Source: Aphanomyces cochlioides
Lineage: Eukaryota > Oomycota > Saprolegniomycetes > Saprolegniales > Verrucalvaceae
Direction: 5' to 3'
Assembly: GCA_019828595.1 (NCBI GenBank)
Contig: JAHQRK010000025.1
Span: forward strand, 558,001 to 622,000
DNA: 64,000 nucleotides
Positions 53,679-64,000 of the stretch are shown here, piece after piece. The first letter of the stretch is position 1; the number at the start of each line of letters is the position of its first letter. The notes under the pieces are model-generated. The model was given only the letters and a program-made list of their open reading frames with translations. It was not told where the DNA came from and ran no database searches. The translations under genes were made by a program, and so were the position numbers.

Positions 53679-54838
53679 CTATAAATTCCCAAGCGCTATG
53701 ACTGGATGATGACCGAGCCGATAATTGATCCCGACTCGAAGAGCAGTGTCCCATTTGTACGAAACATACATTGAATTCCACAAGTTGCACATGCGCCCAA
53801 AGTAGTTTTCAACAAGCACGCGATCAGATGAGACGCGACTGTTGGGGGAAATCTGATCGTGAGTCAAAGTTGCACCCCTCGGCTTTCTTGTAGGCTGAAT
53901 AGCACGAATGCTTCTTGCTGCTCCTTGATATCCCATGTCAACAAGCAAAGCCCAATGGTCTGGATACTCGACACCGAGCTCACCGTAATCGGCTTGGTTC
54001 TTTTCAGACTCTGATTTGGATAGCTGCAAGTAGTGTCTGTCGATCTTGTCGTGGAAAATGCTGACGTCAGCTTTTGATCCTGGGTAATGTTGGGTTGACA
54101 GAACGGCAATCCCAGGTGGAGCGACAGATACTTCAATCTTGTATCCATAAAGCTTATGTTTTCCAGAGAAGTACTCCTTTTGCCCCTCAAAACGACCAGC
54201 GGGCTTGTACGCTGGCTGGAATTTGACGTTCGTGGCGTACAATGCGTAAGGGTAATTTAAAAACGTAACTCCATTCTGGTTTTGTGACGCCATGTCGACA
54301 GGTTTGACAAAGTGCTCATAAAGAACATCGCCGGCAATGTCGATCACCTTGTACACTGTCTTCTCAAGAGTGGATGAGCGAATGCCAAGATCAATTCCAT
54401 GCTTGTCCCAGCTATCAAAATGCTTGAGGACAAGCAGTGTTGCAAACAGGGCGTCCTTTGGCAGCATCGAAGGCTTGAGTCCACGGCCAAGAGTCCACGC
54501 CGCAGCAAGTTGTGGCATTACCACACGCCATAGGTTGTTGAACTCGTGCGATGTGAAGTTTATCAAGGTAGTAATGGAATTGTCGCCACCCGAGTTGTAG
54601 AAATCGTCAAAAATCGGGGAGTCGCCATCAATTGCATCTCTTCAACGTGATCAACAAGATCACCATATTGATCCATGCACGATTCTCGGTTCGCTTGGTC
54701 GTCTTCAAGGGCGCGCTGAAGCCGGGCGACAATCTCAGCGGCGTTTGATGGCATGGTTGTTGGATTTGGAGACAAAGTTGAAATGCTTGCGGAGAAGAGC
54801 GCTACGAGTCGCGCAATGGATTTATTTACCATTTGCAT
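53679..54838 (-). pseudogene. IS5-like DDE transposase, one frameshift
   Basis: An N-terminal frame from 54838 (AEIVARLQRALEDDQANRES, coiled-coil-like) shifts near 54625 into the main frame (NSGGDNSITTLINFTSHEFNNLW). The core contains NYPYALYATNVKFQPAYKP, KEYFSGKHKLYGYKIEVSV, YPGSKADVSIFHD, LLVDMGYQG and VLVENYFGRM. Related stramenopile proteins, as I recall them, have Asp where this one has Asn (ATNVKFQ), so the first catalytic residue may be lost. No terminal inverted repeats were identified. The frame is otherwise open to its stop at 53679. Confidence 0.7.
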
Positions 54839-55135
54839 TCTATCTTCGTCGTCTGTAGTTCTACAGGTGGCTAGATATTACTCTCTCTTTCGTCGGGAAG
54901 TGCCTCAATACTCAATGTTAGACTGGGTTGTTCTATACGTACGGTTGTCTTGCAGCATATGCATTCTATTTTATACAACGCAGTCATTTCGATTTATCTC
55001 GATTTTTTGGATTGTGTTGGAACATAACTCCCAAAGTTTGTATTTGCTGAAAACCAGCCTAATGTGTGATATAACAAGGGTAATTTTTGATGTTCTGTGA
55101 AAATTTATAAATGCACAGAAAATGATTATGCGATC
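54839..55135. other. Unique sequence flanking the tRNA array
   Basis: No gene recognised. It ends at the left boundary of the 901-bp array, where sequence identity to the unit begins inside the tRNA D-arm (about 55136). Confidence 0.5.
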
Positions 55136-55195
55136 TAATGGTTAGCACCCCGGACTTTGAATCCTGTATTCCGGGTTCGAATCCCGGTAGAACCT
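55136..55195 (+). pseudogene. tRNA-Gln(TTG), 5'-truncated at the array edge
   Basis: Identical to the complete copies from the D-loop (TAATGGTTAGC) to the 3' end. Upstream of about 55136 the acceptor strand and first half of the D-stem are replaced by unrelated sequence (ATTATGCGATC), so the 3' acceptor strand has no partner. Not expected to be functional. Confidence 0.9.
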
Positions 55196-56024
55196 AACTT
55201 TTTCCCTTTTTACACTCCAAGCCATTCGGCGTACTTTGAGCGACTCCTATTGTTTTCTCGTCACTCACGATGATGTCTACTCTCATTTGTCTTGAACAAA
55301 CACACTATCCAACCTGTCGTTCACGACACATCCTTGAAACCACACTTTTGACCCGCCATTTCGCGCAAATGACATGCATCCTTACAAGTACGATTTTCAA
55401 GAAAGACTGCAAGGAATCCTTTACTCACCTTCCTATTTCACAGTCTGCTCGGGTCCATTTTATTCTGTCTACTTGCACAATCAGATGGTCCGAAGGAGTC
55501 CATTTTATGTAACGCGTTCGTTGTAACCAAACGCATTTCAGAGCACACATTGGATGTATATACTGATCTTATTTCGCCGTCCGTGTCTCTGTCCATGTTG
55601 ACTCTTGTGTGTCTCTTTTCAGGCTTTACAAGTCGCATGTTATCGTTCCTCCAATCGATGAATATCAAGATGACGTACGAAATGACACAAGTGGACAGAA
55701 AACCATCGACTACAATGTGGGACGCAAATGAAACTGCGAGAGGACCGAGACAGGGAATCTGTCGAGCGTAAAACAAAGTAATGAGACGACAGAGAGAGTG
55801 TGTATGTCTTTTGTTTTTTTGCATATGCATGTTTGTTGCATGCAGAGAGATGAATACGAGTGGGTACAAAACCGATCGAGGAGGTGGTATGAAGTTTGGA
55901 GTATCGGTCGTAGAAGGAGTATGAAAGTGTGAATGATTGTGTGTTGATGCGAGGAGGTGTAGCGTATGCGAATGGTGTGTATTGATGCGTTTTGATGTGT
56001 GGTGCGTTGTGTGTCTCTCAGGAA

Positions 56025-56096
56025 GGTTCTATAGTGTAATGGTTAGCACCCCGGACTTTGAATCCTGTATTCCGGGTTCGAATCCCGGTAGAACCT
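56025..56096 (+). tRNA. tRNA-Gln (anticodon TTG), array copy 1
   Basis: 72 nt. Acceptor GGTTCTA/TAGAACC (7 perfect pairs) with discriminator T; D-stem GTGT/GCAC; anticodon loop CTTTGAA, so anticodon UUG reading CAA/CAG; T-arm CCGGG-TTCGAAT-CCCGG. The anticodon stem CCGGA/TCCTG has a C-U mismatch at 28-42. A T5 Pol III terminator follows at about 56100. No intron and no encoded CCA. Confidence 0.96.
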
Positions 56097-56925
56097 AACT
56101 TTTTCCCTTTTTACACTCCAAGCCATTCGGCGTACTTTGAGCGACTCCTATTGTTTTCTCGTCACTCACGATGATGTCTACTCTCATTTGTCTTGAACAA
56201 ACACACTATCCAACCTGTCGTTCACGACACATCCTTGAAACCACACTTTTGACCCGCCATTTCGCGCAAATGACATGCATCCTTACAAGTACGATTTTCA
56301 AGAAAGACTGCAAGGAATCCTTTACTCACCTTCCTATTTCACAGTCTGCTCGGGTCCATTTTATTCTGTCTACTTGCACAATCAGATGGTCCGAAGGAGT
56401 CCATTTTATGTAACGCGTTCGTTGTAACCAAACGCATTTCAGAGCACACATTGGATGTATATACTGATCTTATTTCGCCGTCCGTGTCTCTGTCCATGTT
56501 GACTCTTGTGTGTCTCTTTTCAGGCTTTACAAGTCGCATGTTATCGTTCCTCCAATCGATGAATATCAAGATGACGTACGAAATGACACAAGTGGACAGA
56601 AAACCATCGACTACAATGTGGGACGCAAATGAAACTGCGAGAGGACCGAGACAGGGAATCTGTCGAGCGTAAAACAAAGTAATGAGACGACAGAGAGAGT
56701 GTGTATGTCTTTTGTTTTTTTGCATATGCATGTTTGTTGCATGCAGAGAGATGAATACGAGTGGGTACAAAACCGATTGAGGAGGTGGTATGAAGTTTGG
56801 AGTATCGGTCGTAGAAGGAGTATGAAAGTGTGAATGATTGTGTGTTGATGCGAGGAGGTGTAGCGTATGCGAATGGTGTGTATTGATGCGTTTTGATGTG
56901 TGGTGCGTTGTGTGTCTCTCAGGAA

Positions 56926-56997
56926 GGTTCTATAGTGTAATGGTTAGCACCCCGGACTTTGAATCCTGTATTCCGGGTTCGAATCCCGGTAGAACCT
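56926..56997 (+). tRNA. tRNA-Gln (anticodon TTG), array copy 2
   Basis: Identical to copy 1. The single-base difference at 56778 lies in the spacer 148 bp upstream of it. Confidence 0.96.
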
Positions 56998-57826
56998 AAC
57001 TTTTTCCCTTTTTACACTCCAAGCCATTCGGCGTACTTTGAGCGACTCCTATTGTTTTCTCGTCACTCACGATGATGTCTACTCTCATTTGTCTTGAACA
57101 AACACACTATCCAACCTGTCGTTCACGACACATCCTTGAAACCACACTTTTGACCCGCCATTTCGCGCAAATGACATGCATCCTTACAAGTACGATTTTC
57201 AAGAAAGACTGCAAGGAATCCTTTACTCACCTTCCTATTTCACAGTCTGCTCGGGTCCATTTTATTCTGTCTACTTGCACAATCAGATGGTCCGAAGGAG
57301 TCCATTTTATGTAACGCGTTCGTTGTAACCAAACGCATTTCAGAGCACACATTGGATGTATATACTGATCTTATTTCGCCGTCCGTGTCTCTGTCCATGT
57401 TGACTCTTGTGTGTCTCTTTTCAGGCTTTACAAGTCGCATGTTATCGTTCCTCCAATCGATGAATATCAAGATGACGTACGAAATGACACAAGTGGACAG
57501 AAAACCATCGACTACAATGTGGGACGCAAATGAAACTGCGAGAGGACCGAGACAGGGAATCTGTCGAGCGTAAAACAAAGTAATGAGACGACAGAGAGAG
57601 TGTGTATGTCTTTTGTTTTTTTGCATATGCATGTTTGTTGCATGCAGAGAGATGAATACGAGTGGGTACAAAACCGATCGAGGAGGTGGTATGAAGTTTG
57701 GAGTATCGGTCGTAGAAGGAGTATGAAAGTGTGAATGATTGTGTGTTGATGCGAGGAGGTGTAGCGTATGCGAATGGTGTGTATTGATGCGTTTTGATGT
57801 GTGGTGCGTTGTGTGTCTCTCAGGAA

Positions 57827-57898
57827 GGTTCTATAGTGTAATGGTTAGCACCCCGGACTTTGAATCCTGTATTCCGGGTTCGAATCCCGGTAGAACCT
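57827..57898 (+). tRNA. tRNA-Gln (anticodon TTG), array copy 3
   Basis: Identical to copy 1, 901 bp after copy 2. Confidence 0.96.
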
Positions 57899-58727
57899 AA
57901 CTTTTTCCCTTTTTACACTCCAAGCCATTCGGCGTACTTTGAGCGACTCCTATTGTTTTCTCGTCACTCACGATGATGTCTACTCTCATTTGTCTTGAAC
58001 AAACACACTATCCAACCTGTCGTTCACGACACATCCTTGAAACCACACTTTTGACCCGCCATTTCGCGCAAATGACATGCATCCTTACAAGTACGATTTT
58101 CAAGAAAGACTGCAAGGAATCCTTTACTCACCTTCCTATTTCACAGTCTGCTCGGGTCCATTTTATTCTGTCTACTTGCACAATCAGATGGTCCGAAGGA
58201 GTCCATTTTATGTAACGCGTTCGTTGTAACCAAACGCATTTCAGAGCACACATTGGATGTATATACTGATCTTATTTCGCCGTCCGTGTCTCTGTCCATG
58301 TTGACTCTTGTGTGTCTCTTTTCAGGCTTTACAAGTCGCATGTTATCGTTCCTCCAATCGATGAATATCAAGATGACGTACGAAATGACACAAGTGGACA
58401 GAAAACCATCGACTACAATGTGGGACGCAAATGAAACTGCGAGAGGACCGAGACAGGGAATCTGTCGAGCGTAAAACAAAGTAATGAGACGACAGAGAGA
58501 GTGTGTATGTCTTTTGTTTTTTTGCATATGCATGTTTGTTGCATGCAGAGAGATGAATACGAGTGGGTACAAAACCGATCGAGGAGGTGGTATGAAGTTT
58601 GGAGTATCGGTCGTAGAAGGAGTATGAAAGTGTGAATGATTGTGTGTTGATGCGAGGAGGTGTAGCGTATGCGAATGGTGTGTATTGATGCGTTTTGATG
58701 TGTGGTGCGTTGTGTGTCTCTCAGGAA

Positions 58728-58799
58728 GGTTCTATAGTGTAATGGTTAGCACCCCGGACTTTGAATCCTGTATTCCGGGTTCGAATCCCGGTAGAACCT
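58728..58799 (+). tRNA. tRNA-Gln (anticodon TTG), array copy 4
   Basis: Identical to copy 1, same strand and spacing. Confidence 0.96.
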
Positions 58800-59628
58800 A
58801 ACTTTTTCCCTTTTTACACTCCAAGCCATTCGGCGTACTTTGAGCGACTCCTATTGTTTTCTCGTCACTCACGATGATGTCTACTCTCATTTGTCTTGAA
58901 CAAACACACTATCCAACCTGTCGTTCACGACACATCCTTGAAACCACACTTTTGACCCGCCATTTCGCGCAAATGACATGCATCCTTACAAGTACGATTT
59001 TCAAGAAAGACTGCAAGGAATCCTTTACTCACCTTCCTATTTCACAGTCTGCTCGGGTCCATTTTATTCTGTCTACTTGCACAATCAGATGGTCCGAAGG
59101 AGTCCATTTTATGTAACGCGTTCGTTGTAACCAAACGCATTTCAGAGCACACATTGGATGTATATACTGATCTTATTTCGCCGTCCGTGTCTCTGTCCAT
59201 GTTGACTCTTGTGTGTCTCTTTTCAGGCTTTACAAGTCGCATGTTATCGTTCCTCCAATCGATGAATATCAAGATGACGTACGAAATGACACAAGTGGAC
59301 AGAAAACCATCGACTACAATGTGGGACGCAAATGAAACTGCGAGAGGACCGAGACAGGGAATCTGTCGAGCGTAAAACAAAGTAATGAGACGACAGAGAG
59401 AGTGTGTATGTCTTTTGTTTTTTTGCATATGCATGTTTGTTGCATGCAGAGAGATGAATACGAGTGGGTACAAAACCGATCGAGGAGGTGGTATGAAGTT
59501 TGGAGTATCGGTCGTAGAAGGAGTATGAAAGTGTGAATGATTGTGTGTTGATGCGAGGAGGTGTAGCGTATGCGAATGGTGTGTATTGATGCGTTTTGAT
59601 GTGTGGTGCGTTGTGTGTCTCTCAGGAA

Positions 59629-59700
59629 GGTTCTATAGTGTAATGGTTAGCACCCCGGACTTTGAATCCTGTATTCCGGGTTCGAATCCCGGTAGAACCT
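59629..59700 (+). tRNA. tRNA-Gln (anticodon TTG), array copy 5
   Basis: Identical to copy 1, same strand and spacing. Confidence 0.96.
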
Positions 59701-60529
59701 AACTTTTTCCCTTTTTACACTCCAAGCCATTCGGCGTACTTTGAGCGACTCCTATTGTTTTCTCGTCACTCACGATGATGTCTACTCTCATTTGTCTTGA
59801 ACAAACACACTATCCAACCTGTCGTTCACGACACATCCTTGAAACCACACTTTTGACCCGCCATTTCGCGCAAATGACATGCATCCTTACAAGTACGATT
59901 TTCAAGAAAGACTGCAAGGAATCCTTTACTCACCTTCCTATTTCACAGTCTGCTCGGGTCCATTTTATTCTGTCTACTTGCACAATCAGATGGTCCGAAG
60001 GAGTCCATTTTATGTAACGCGTTCGTTGTAACCAAACGCATTTCAGAGCACACATTGGATGTATATACTGATCTTATTTCGCCGTCCGTGTCTCTGTCCA
60101 TGTTGACTCTTGTGTGTCTCTTTTCAGGCTTTACAAGTCGCATGTTATCGTTCCTCCAATCGATGAATATCAAGATGACGTACGAAATGACACAAGTGGA
60201 CAGAAAACCATCGACTACAATGTGGGACGCAAATGAAACTGCGAGAGGACCGAGACAGGGAATCTGTCGAGCGTAAAACAAAGTAATGAGACGACAGAGA
60301 GAGTGTGTATGTCTTTTGTTTTTTTGCATATGCATGTTTGTTGCATGCAGAGAGATGAATACGAGTGGGTACAAAACCGATCGAGGAGGTGGTATGAAGT
60401 TTGGAGTATCGGTCGTAGAAGGAGTATGAAAGTGTGAATGATTGTGTGTTGATGCGAGGAGGTGTAGCGTATGCGAATGGTGTGTATTGATGCGTTTTGA
60501 TGTGTGGTGCGTTGTGTGTCTCTCAGGAA

Positions 60530-60601
60530 GGTTCTATAGTGTAATGGTTAGCACCCCGGACTTTGAATCCTGTATTCCGGGTTCGAATCCCGGTAGAACC
60601 T
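60530..60601 (+). tRNA. tRNA-Gln (anticodon TTG), array copy 6
   Basis: Identical to copy 1, same strand and spacing. Confidence 0.96.
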
Positions 60602-61430
60602 AACTTTTTCCCTTTTTACACTCCAAGCCATTCGGCGTACTTTGAGCGACTCCTATTGTTTTCTCGTCACTCACGATGATGTCTACTCTCATTTGTCTTG
60701 AACAAACACACTATCCAACCTGTCGTTCACGACACATCCTTGAAACCACACTTTTGACCCGCCATTTCGCGCAAATGACATGCATCCTTACAAGTACGAT
60801 TTTCAAGAAAGACTGCAAGGAATCCTTTACTCACCTTCCTATTTCACAGTCTGCTCGGGTCCATTTTATTCTGTCTACTTGCACAATCAGATGGTCCGAA
60901 GGAGTCCATTTTATGTAACGCGTTCGTTGTAACCAAACGCATTTCAGAGCACACATTGGATGTATATACTGATCTTATTTCGCCGTCCGTGTCTCTGTCC
61001 ATGTTGACTCTTGTGTGTCTCTTTTCAGGCTTTACAAGTCGCATGTTATCGTTCCTCCAATCGATGAATATCAAGATGACGTACGAAATGACACAAGTGG
61101 ACAGAAAACCATCGACTACAATGTGGGACGCAAATGAAACTGCGAGAGGACCGAGACAGGGAATCTGTCGAGCGTAAAACAAAGTAATGAGACGACAGAG
61201 AGAGTGTGTATGTCTTTTGTTTTTTTGCATATGCATGTTTGTTGCATGCAGAGAGATGAATACGAGTGGGTACAAAACCGATCGAGGAGGTGGTATGAAG
61301 TTTGGAGTATCGGTCGTAGAAGGAGTATGAAAGTGTGAATGATTGTGTGTTGATGCGAGGAGGTGTAGCGTATGCGAATGGTGTGTATTGATGCGTTTTG
61401 ATGTGTGGTGCGTTGTGTGTCTCTCAGGAA

Positions 61431-61502
61431 GGTTCTATAGTGTAATGGTTAGCACCCCGGACTTTGAATCCTGTATTCCGGGTTCGAATCCCGGTAGAAC
61501 CT
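61431..61502 (+). tRNA. tRNA-Gln (anticodon TTG), array copy 7
   Basis: Identical to copy 1, same strand and spacing. Confidence 0.96.
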
Positions 61503-62331
61503 AACTTTTTCCCTTTTTACACTCCAAGCCATTCGGCGTACTTTGAGCGACTCCTATTGTTTTCTCGTCACTCACGATGATGTCTACTCTCATTTGTCTT
61601 GAACAAACACACTATCCAACCTGTCGTTCACGACACATCCTTGAAACCACACTTTTGACCCGCCATTTCGCGCAAATGACATGCATCCTTACAAGTACGA
61701 TTTTCAAGAAAGACTGCAAGGAATCCTTTACTCACCTTCCTATTTCACAGTCTGCTCGGGTCCATTTTATTCTGTCTACTTGCACAATCAGATGGTCCGA
61801 AGGAGTCCATTTTATGTAACGCGTTCGTTGTAACCAAACGCATTTCAGAGCACACATTGGATGTATATACTGATCTTATTTCGCCGTCCGTGTCTCTGTC
61901 CATGTTGACTCTTGTGTGTCTCTTTTCAGGCTTTACAAGTCGCATGTTATCGTTCCTCCAATCGATGAATATCAAGATGACGTACGAAATGACACAAGTG
62001 GACAGAAAACCATCGACTACAATGTGGGACGCAAATGAAACTGCGAGAGGACCGAGACAGGGAATCTGTCGAGCGTAAAACAAAGTAATGAGACGACAGA
62101 GAGAGTGTGTATGTCTTTTGTTTTTTTGCATATGCATGTTTGTTGCATGCAGAGAGATGAATACGAGTGGGTACAAAACCGATCGAGGAGGTGGTATGAA
62201 GTTTGGAGTATCGGTCGTAGAAGGAGTATGAAAGTGTGAATGATTGTGTGTTGATGCGAGGAGGTGTAGCGTATGCGAATGGTGTGTATTGATGCGTTTT
62301 GATGTGTGGTGCGTTGTGTGTCTCTCAGGAA

Positions 62332-62403
62332 GGTTCTATAGTGTAATGGTTAGCACCCCGGACTTTGAATCCTGTATTCCGGGTTCGAATCCCGGTAGAA
62401 CCT
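62332..62403 (+). tRNA. tRNA-Gln (anticodon TTG), array copy 8
   Basis: Identical to copy 1, same strand and spacing. Confidence 0.96.
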
Positions 62404-63232
62404 AACTTTTTCCCTTTTTACACTCCAAGCCATTCGGCGTACTTTGAGCGACTCCTATTGTTTTCTCGTCACTCACGATGATGTCTACTCTCATTTGTCT
62501 TGAACAAACACACTATCCAACCTGTCGTTCACGACACATCCTTGAAACCACACTTTTGACCCGCCATTTCGCGCAAATGACATGCATCCTTACAAGTACG
62601 ATTTTCAAGAAAGACTGCAAGGAATCCTTTACTCACCTTCCTATTTCACAGTCTGCTCGGGTCCATTTTATTCTGTCTACTTGCACAATCAGATGGTCCG
62701 AAGGAGTCCATTTTATGTAACGCGTTCGTTGTAACCAAACGCATTTCAGAGCACACATTGGATGTATATACTGATCTTATTTCGCCGTCCGTGTCTCTGT
62801 CCATGTTGACTCTTGTGTGTCTCTTTTCAGGCTTTACAAGTCGCATGTTATCGTTCCTCCAATCGATGAATATCAAGATGACGTACGAAATGACACAAGT
62901 GGACAGAAAACCATCGACTACAATGTGGGACGCAAATGAAACTGCGAGAGGACCGAGACAGGGAATCTGTCGAGCGTAAAACAAAGTAATGAGACGACAG
63001 AGAGAGTGTGTATGTCTTTTGTTTTTTTGCATATGCATGTTTGTTGCATGCAGAGAGATGAATACGAGTGGGTACAAAACCGATCGAGGAGGTGGTATGA
63101 AGTTTGGAGTATCGGTCGTAGAAGGAGTATGAAAGTGTGAATGATTGTGTGTTGATGCGAGGAGGTGTAGCGTATGCGAATGGTGTGTATTGATGCGTTT
63201 TGATGTGTGGTGCGTTGTGTGTCTCTCAGGAA

Positions 63233-63304
63233 GGTTCTATAGTGTAATGGTTAGCACCCCGGACTTTGAATCCTGTATTCCGGGTTCGAATCCCGGTAGA
63301 ACCT
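63233..63304 (+). tRNA. tRNA-Gln (anticodon TTG), array copy 9
   Basis: Identical to copy 1; the last complete tRNA before the window ends, followed by 696 bp of the next spacer. Confidence 0.96.
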
Positions 63305-64000
63305 AACTTTTTCCCTTTTTACACTCCAAGCCATTCGGCGTACTTTGAGCGACTCCTATTGTTTTCTCGTCACTCACGATGATGTCTACTCTCATTTGTC
63401 TTGAACAAACACACTATCCAACCTGTCGTTCACGACACATCCTTGAAACCACACTTTTGACCCGCCATTTCGCGCAAATGACATGCATCCTTACAAGTAC
63501 GATTTTCAAGAAAGACTGCAAGGAATCCTTTACTCACCTTCCTATTTCACAGTCTGCTCGGGTCCATTTTATTCTGTCTACTTGCACAATCAGATGGTCC
63601 GAAGGAGTCCATTTTATGTAACGCGTTCGTTGTAACCAAACGCATTTCAGAGCACACATTGGATGTATATACTGATCTTATTTCGCCGTCCGTGTCTCTG
63701 TCCATGTTGACTCTTGTGTGTCTCTTTTCAGGCTTTACAAGTCGCATGTTATCGTTCCTCCAATCGATGAATATCAAGATGACGTACGAAATGACACAAG
63801 TGGACAGAAAACCATCGACTACAATGTGGGACGCAAATGAAACTGCGAGAGGACCGAGACAGGGAATCTGTCGAGCGTAAAACAAAGTAATGAGACGACA
63901 GAGAGAGTGTGTATGTCTTTTGTTTTTTTGCATATGCATGTTTGTTGCATGCAGAGAGATGAATACGAGTGGGTACAAAACCGATCGAGGAGGTGGTATG

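Larger units (their letters stand above)
55136..64000 (+). repeat. 901-bp tandem array, one tRNA-Gln per unit
   Basis: Every landmark recurs at exactly 901-bp spacing from about 55136 to the window end (about 9.8 units). The only difference I noticed is T at 56778 where other units have C. A unit is 72 bp of tRNA plus an 829-bp spacer. The spacer has T5 runs just after the tRNA (Pol III terminator) but no other recognised gene. Its open frames (80, 73 and 143 codons) recur only because the DNA recurs. The array continues past the window. Confidence 0.97.

Noticed and set aside
55438..55869. 143-codon minus-strand frame (and 80- and 73-codon plus frames) repeated in every array unit
   Set aside because: They recur only because the DNA recurs. 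No domain, signal or divergence pattern supports coding, and composition is like random AT-rich DNA.
55136..64000. CRISPR-like array
   Set aside because: Units are 901 bp, with no spacer diversity and no cas genes, in a eukaryotic context.

Overview
The window looks like nuclear DNA of an oomycete, most likely in the Saprolegniales (Aphanomyces/Achlya/Saprolegnia-like). This is inferred from a flagellar protein gene with seven very short introns (38-44 nt), a Crypton recombinase with a GCR1_C-like tail, PIF/Harbinger-like elements with Myb-like partner genes, ankyrin-repeat and F-box/LRR-like gene families, and AT-rich intergenic DNA. No database search was possible, so names rest on motif recognition.

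Layout. 0.9-1.8 kb: one intact gene with a PD-(D/E)XK (Uma2-like) pattern. 2.4-3.3 kb: a decayed ankyrin-repeat gene. 3.7-4.5 kb: two small inverted-repeat elements with 3-bp TTA/TAA target duplications. 4.9-34 kb: a dispersed cluster of LRR genes with an F-box-like N-terminus. Two copies are intact (14528-16066 and 32690-34036); the rest are broken by frameshifts, stops, deletions or insertions. Elements within the cluster include a decayed Ty1/copia element without recognisable LTRs (5.76-10.4 kb), a nested pair of Harbinger-type elements (13.2-14.3 kb) and a three-level nest of elements around a nearly intact Harbinger transposon (24.8-28.6 kb).

36-45 kb is the conserved, low-repeat part: a type-III (H+-ATPase-like) P-type ATPase whose hinge motif has lost its aspartates, and an eight-exon CFAP65-like axonemal gene, consistent with a zoospore-forming organism.

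45-55 kb is again mobile DNA: a Crypton with two nonsense codons, a Harbinger element whose Myb-like gene is split by a second DDE element with palindromic ends, and an IS5-like transposase.

55.1-64 kb, running off the window, is a 901-bp tandem array. Each unit carries one tRNA-Gln(UUG) gene: nine complete tRNAs, plus a tenth at the left edge cut in its D-arm. I noticed only one base difference between units.

The most unusual signals are the homogenised tRNA-Gln array, whose tRNA has a mismatched anticodon stem; a GC-rich hairpin module present at two unrelated loci with compensatory base changes; the self-documenting nested transposons (empty and filled sites both present); and the P-type ATPase without the GDGxND motif.
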